Shown here piece after piece: positions 59,502 to 64,000 of a stretch of DNA of 64,000 nucleotides. Position 1 is the stretch's first letter. Every line of letters begins with the position of its first letter. The translations under genes were made by a program, and so were the position numbers. The DNA is from Datura wrightii (lineage: Eukaryota; Streptophyta; Magnoliopsida; Solanales; Solanaceae), in contig JASDFA010000020.1 of the NCBI GenBank assembly GCA_035772735.1, positions 15,231,501 to 15,295,500 on the forward strand, written 5' to 3'. The notes beneath the pieces are model-generated. The model did not search any database, was not told the origin of the DNA, and saw only the letters and a list, made by a program, of their open reading frames with translations.

Positions 59502-59964
59502 ATGCGATCAATAAACTTGACTAAGCTTTGTATGGAAGAGGATGATCCTGCTTTGAAGGAAGAAGTTCGTTGCAATCATGGATTTGTGGTACGTCTGAAA
59601 ATATCTTGGACTTCAAGAAATTCCGGTAGAAGATATTGGTCATGTCCTTATTATGGGGTAATAGAAGATTCATTAAGCAATTTTTTTTTGTATTTTAAGT
59701 GTAACTGAACACTAATTTCTTCATTATTTTTCATCATTAAAGGGTCCAAGATCTTGTGATTTTTGGTGTTGGAGGGATAAAGAAAACACTGGCCCTAGGT
59801 CCAAATTTGTGATTCCAAAACTAATAGACAAAATGGGAGAGCTTGAGAATCTATTGGAATCTTCGCAATATCTTGAGAAGCATACAACAACGAATGATGA
59901 TGAGAAATTGGTTGAGATTGAGGAAGCTTCCGAAGAAATTGACAAGCCTACAGAATCCAAATAA
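59502..59964 (+). CDS. GRF-type zinc-finger protein, truncated tail
   Basis: The inferred exons 59502-59657 and 59743-59964 join at a phase-0 GT-AG intron (donor GGG|GTAATA, acceptor TTAAAG) to give 125 aa. Exon 1 has 'RCNHG', 'KISWTSRNSGRRYWSCP', then exon 2 'SCDFWCWRDKE'. That is the GRF zinc-finger pattern, with Cys-x-His, Cys and Cys as likely ligands and the eponymous Gly-Arg-Arg. Plant GRF proteins of this kind usually continue into a coiled coil and a C-terminal hydrophobic segment. Here, in the same frame after the TAA at 59962-59964, sequence encoding 'MKLEKLEGEIEKMKKG' and then 'SSLLCFVVVL' follows, so the TAA looks like a premature stop. The first in-frame ATG was chosen. It points toward the MULE gene. 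Function is unknown; nucleic-acid binding is family inference. Confidence 0.65.
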
Positions 59965-60621
59965 GATGATAACCGCATAAAAATGAAATTGGAGAAGTTG
60001 GAAGGAGAGATTGAAAAGATGAAAAAAGGGAGAAGAAATGGAGGAGCAACATGGTTAAATAAAGGACTGGAGAGAATGCACTCTTCTTTGTTGTGTTTTG
60101 TTGTTGTATTATAGCAGTAGCTTAAGCTATTGGTTTGGAGTCATCTACATGAAGAAAGGTTCAATGAAGTTACCTTACACTCTTGATGTTATTTGATGAT
60201 ATGTAGGTGTGTAAGATCCTTTGTATTGAAACCAATTAGTTGTAGCCTTTTTTGTAATCAAGCTTGACTTAGTGTATAAAATAGTATTTTAATCTAATGT
60301 AGTTTGTTTGTGTATTCTATTTTGTTATAATTGGTTATATGTTGTTTATAAATTTACTTGACAAGTTGATTACAATACTGGCCATAATGTTAACAAGAAA
60401 CAAAAATAGACACCAAAAAAATGTAGTATTTGCTGCATAATATTGAAGAAAATCATAGTTCATAACAACTCCAACCAAAACTAGAGTTACAATGGACACA
60501 AAATTGCAGTGGCAACTGCAAAGTAATTTAAAAACATCCATCAAATTAATGCAGTCACAACTGCATAATTGTTTCAAAAAATAGTCATCAAGTTAGTGCA
60601 GTCACAACTGCATATCAATCA
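59965..60621. other. Region between GRF gene and MULE 3' end, with palindromic repeat
   Basis: The first part (59965-60115) is the in-frame continuation of the GRF gene past its stop. No other gene is seen. Near 60505, 60550 and 60597 three copies of a 45-47 bp unit begin with TGCAGTCACAACTGCA (first copy TGCAGTGGCAACTGCA), an inverted repeat of TGCAGT around four bases. Confidence 0.5.
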
Positions 60622-63600
60622 CTACTGGACAACTGATGAACTAGTTTGACTCAAATGATTTTCAACAACCTTGGACCTTGTCCTCATTATATTTTCTTCT
60701 CTCATCTCTTCAAGTCTCTATTGGGTCACAACAGTCTTTCCTCTCCATTTCACCCCTGTTCTTGGCTTGTGATGCCTAAGGTTTCCGGTCATTATTGATG
60801 AGTTCATTGGCATTCCAGGATGCATTTACAAAAATAAGTGGACTTAGGCTTGTAAAAGTTTGGTTTCAACTTGAAAAAAATTTGTAAAAATCATACAACT
60901 TACATTATGAATTGTAAAACCACTTTGTGTATGTATAATACACATTCCAACCATTCTTGGTCTTTTAAAAGGTGTACCTCCTCCTCTTTCAGTGGCAGCA
61001 ATAACAACACTCTATAACACATTTAAGTAGTCTATAACATATTTCAAGAAGTTTAAAGAGAATTGGTTAAACTGTAAATTAACAAAGGTTACCTATTTTG
61101 TAGAACCTCTTGGTCTTCCTCTTCCTCTGTGTGTGCTTTGTTGAGTTTCAGTTGGTGCTACAGAAGAACCAACACTTGACCTTGCTGAACTTGTCCTTTT
61201 CCCCCTTCCAACGCCTGTAGTAGCTTGTGCACCCAAATGACTACCCCTCTTATTGTGACCTTGACAAATGTTGCAGGTCATTTCAACACCTTTTTTAGAC
61301 AACTTTCCTGTTTTATTTTCAGTCTGCTCCTTCCTCCTACACTTTTTGGGCCTGCCTGGAAGTTTTTTTATTTCAGGTGGTCTAATAGAAGGGTTGGTTG
61401 ATTCTGGACACATTTGCATATTAGTAACAGGCTGAATGAAGTAACTATACGTCTTGAGGTAAGTTTTCTTATTATACCAATGTGCAACATAATTAATAGG
61501 CTCCAATTTTCTGAAATGAAGTGCAACTATAGCATGACAACAAGGTATACTTTTTAGCATCCAGGATCTACAAGTACAAGTTTGATCGTTCAGTTTCACT
61601 ATAAATGTGTTACCCAAGCTATCCTTAATCTCAAAGCCATATTCACCATTCCATTCAAGGCTACACCTCATTAACTTTGATGTATTCTCTTGCAATACTT
61701 TTAAGGCCATTGGAGAAATGTCAGTTATCCAAGTATTGAAAAATTCCTCATTTGTCCTATTTTTCTCGTCACTTTGACTCTTATTTCCTCAAGCATTGTA
61801 ATGATAGTCTTGTGTCTTGGCCCCAATATCGAATTGAAGCTTTCAGCCATGTTGTTGTCAACACTATCACAACAGCTAAAGGTCTTGAAGTAAACCTTAG
61901 ACCACCTTTCTATATTGTATCACAACAAGTCATCACATATTTTATCCCCTAACTTCTCTATATGATCCAAATTTCTTCTCAATTCTTGGAGAAATATAGA
62001 CTTAGCACATCTCCAAAAACAGTTCCTCCTCTCAATGCCTCTCCAATTCTTAGACATGTTGGCTATGATGTTTCTGGCACACATTCTTTGTTCTGCATTT
62101 GGCAACAACTCCTGGATAGCTAAGTCAAGACCCTATAATATAATTATTAGAAATATTAGATTACAATAGTATAATGTAATAAAAAAATTCAAAATATAAA
62201 TAATGAATAACAAAACATAAATCACCTTCTGCATATCTGTAATGGTAGTCAACTCTGTCCCATCTCCAAGCTCAAGATCATCCCTTAAAAGGCTTACAAA
62301 CCATTTTCAAGTGAATTTATTATCAACTTCAACTACTGCCCAACATAATGGTAGCATTTTATTGCTTCCATCCTTACAAACAGCCACAAGTAATTGGCCT
62401 TTACAAACACCTTTCAAAAAGCATCCATCAAGCCCAATACATCTCCTACAACCAGCTCTGAATACCTTCTTCAAAGCATCAAAACATATATAAAATGATT
62501 GAAACATTTTTCTTCCATCTTCAAAGGTTTCTTCACTAAGTCTCACCATATATGTGCTGCCTAGATTAGTCCTTAGGAGTTCATCCCTATAATCCAAAGT
62601 TCTTCTAAACTCCTTCACATGGTCACCCATAATCTGTTGTAACACTATGTTTCTAGCTTTTTTTGGCACTATCCTCCCAACATACACCTCCAATTCCTTT
62701 TTAACTAAATTTTGCAACTGGAAAACTCTAATGCCAGGTTCAGAAATAATTCTATCCTTGTATCTTTCTGACAAGTACTTTGAATTCACCAGTTTATTTT
62801 TAGTTGTGTCATTCCACTTATGCACTGGATTATAATTCTTTACCACAACGTCTTTTGTTCTAGAATCATAACTTCCAAACAACAGCCATGGACAACCTGT
62901 TGTACACCTTACCCTCACCCTAGCTGATTCATTAACATACTTATCTAACTCAACATATTCTGGAACTGCATACCTAGTGATTGCTTCTCTAAACTGTTTT
63001 ACACTTTCAAAGGCAAGGCCAGCGTCCCAAACTATTACTTGACAATAAGAATAAAAAATAACCCTACGTCTATTTCTTTTTGCTCTTCTTGCTCTTTTTT
63101 CTCTTTTTGCAGGTTTTTGAACCTCACTTGCATCATCATGTTCTTCAACATCTTCATCTGTATTTGTTTCAAAGCTAACAGCTTCATCTGAATCAAAATA
63201 TGGCTCATCACCAACTATTTTGCCCTCTAGAGTACTCTTTTTCTTTGATTCATATTCATCATATCCCAAATCTACACCTTTCTTTTTTTACCTAAATCAA
63301 CTCCTTCAGCTCTATGACCTTTTTCTTTCCTCTTTTTTGTTTTGGCAGCCCTTTTGTCTTCCCTAAGAATTCTAACCTCTTCATGAACATCACTACCATA
63401 TTCTTCTTCACCTTTATCAAACTCTACATTTTCTGAATCTTCACTAACTTCAGTTTTACTTTCCCAATCAGACTCAACTAAGCGAACATTAGCTTCAGCA
63501 GCAGTGGTTGAAGTCCCACCCAAGTCCTCCCCAACAGGCTCTTGGGGTTGTACAACCCCTTCAAACCCTAAATTCTCATTACCCTCAAAAGTAGCACTAG

Positions 63601-63956
63601 ATTCCCCACCTACATGGTTTACATATTCAAGGGCAGGGAGGACCACAACAGGTTCTTCAATCAAGTGGGATATATAGAGCTCGACAAATCCCCATTTTTT
63701 AATCGAGGTACAATACCAATAATGTCCCTATCACTTTTAATTTCTACTAAATAACCACATTTAAGTGGCATGATATAAACAATGCAGGACGAACAATTAT
63801 ATCCAATTTCTTTAACATAATCAACAAACTCGAAGTAGGAGAATTTATCAACATCTATGTCAAAACAATCTGTAACAGTACCTCCTTCATACTTAATGCT
63901 AGGTTTTTCTTGTAATATCCCTCCATGGGGAAACCTCAAGGTTATGAATACAAACT
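60622..63956 (-). pseudogene. MULE (MuDR-type) transposase, decayed; 5' end off window
   Basis: Minus-strand pieces follow the mudrA-type order. A PB1-like N-terminal region comes first (63956-63661; it starts at a likely splice acceptor TTTTCAG), then an acidic/basic linker. The MuDR N-terminal DNA-binding region follows (about 63030-62760), then the transposase core ('CIGLDGCFLKGVCKGQLL', about 62450). An intron covers 62225-62133. The SWIM zinc finger is near 61590 ('CTCRSWMLKSIPCCH'). A 'CNICQGHNKRGSH' knuckle and an Arg/Gly-rich tail run to 61093. Later small exons (61011-60904 and about 60825-60622; 'GVKWRGKTVVTQ') complete it. It is disabled by frameshifts near 63690, 63285 and 61765, by TGA at 62307-62309 where Trp is expected, and by TGA at 61920-61922. 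The intron acceptor before the last exon also looks mutated. Coordinates of the last exons are approximate. Confidence 0.8.
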
Positions 63957-64000
63957 GAAAATACAAATTGGAGATCGAAGATTAATTTTTTTCTAGGAAA
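63957..64000 (-). other. Probable MULE intron, cut by window edge
   Basis: The minus strand reads toward a TTTTCAG acceptor at about 63957. The first exon and promoter of the MULE gene, and the right terminal repeat, lie outside the window. Confidence 0.4.

Overview
This window is plant nuclear DNA from a dicot, most plausibly Solanaceae. The gene structure is spliced. LTR retrotransposons make up more than half of the sequence and are nested three deep. Plant-specific B3 DNA-binding genes, a sirevirus with repeated polypurine tracts, Tekay/Del-type chromodomain gypsy elements, an RTE-type LINE tail, a Helitron and a MULE are all present. The Solanaceae assignment rests on recalled similarity of the repeat families and was not computed.

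Layout. 1-5186: fragments of an old plus-strand sirevirus-like copia element (gag scrap, 3' ORF, polypurine tracts, 3' LTR), broken up by two oppositely oriented gypsy LTRs. 5657-7204: B3 gene A (plus, three exons, seven 17-aa acidic repeats), followed by a small MITE. 8280-9363: B3 gene B (minus, two exons, two B3 domains). 9837-18879: a young, complete sirevirus on the minus strand; its LTRs differ at one base by eye and it has a perfect 5-bp target duplication. 19000-19640: LINE tail. 20114-26340: AT-rich Helitron territory with an internal higher-order tandem repeat (about 880 bp), periodic G-runs and a decayed RPA-like (OB-fold) gene. 26784-27892: B3 gene C (minus), a paralogue of B with the same intron position and the same inferred length. 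27893-31720: AT-rich intergenic DNA with a MITE. 31721-58313: a decayed copia element (minus) that carries a gypsy element (33722-53990), which itself carries a related gypsy element (39450-49861); a separate gypsy solo LTR (55225-57827) sits in the copia gag. 58314-64000: a GRF-type zinc-finger gene (plus) converging on a decayed MULE transposase gene (minus) that runs off the right edge.

How it works together. The host genes best supported are the three B3 genes, probably a local REM-like cluster of nuclear DNA-binding proteins that was spread apart by transposons. The rest is a layered record of transposition in which target duplications and reading-frame continuity across insertions give the order of events. 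Old copia came before outer gypsy, which came before inner gypsy. The solo LTR also post-dates the copia, and the sirevirus is the youngest datable insertion. The least familiar arrangements are the Helitron with its long-period satellite and G-runs, the GRF/MULE convergent pair, and the repeat-bearing B3 gene A. All percentages and alignments here were judged by eye.
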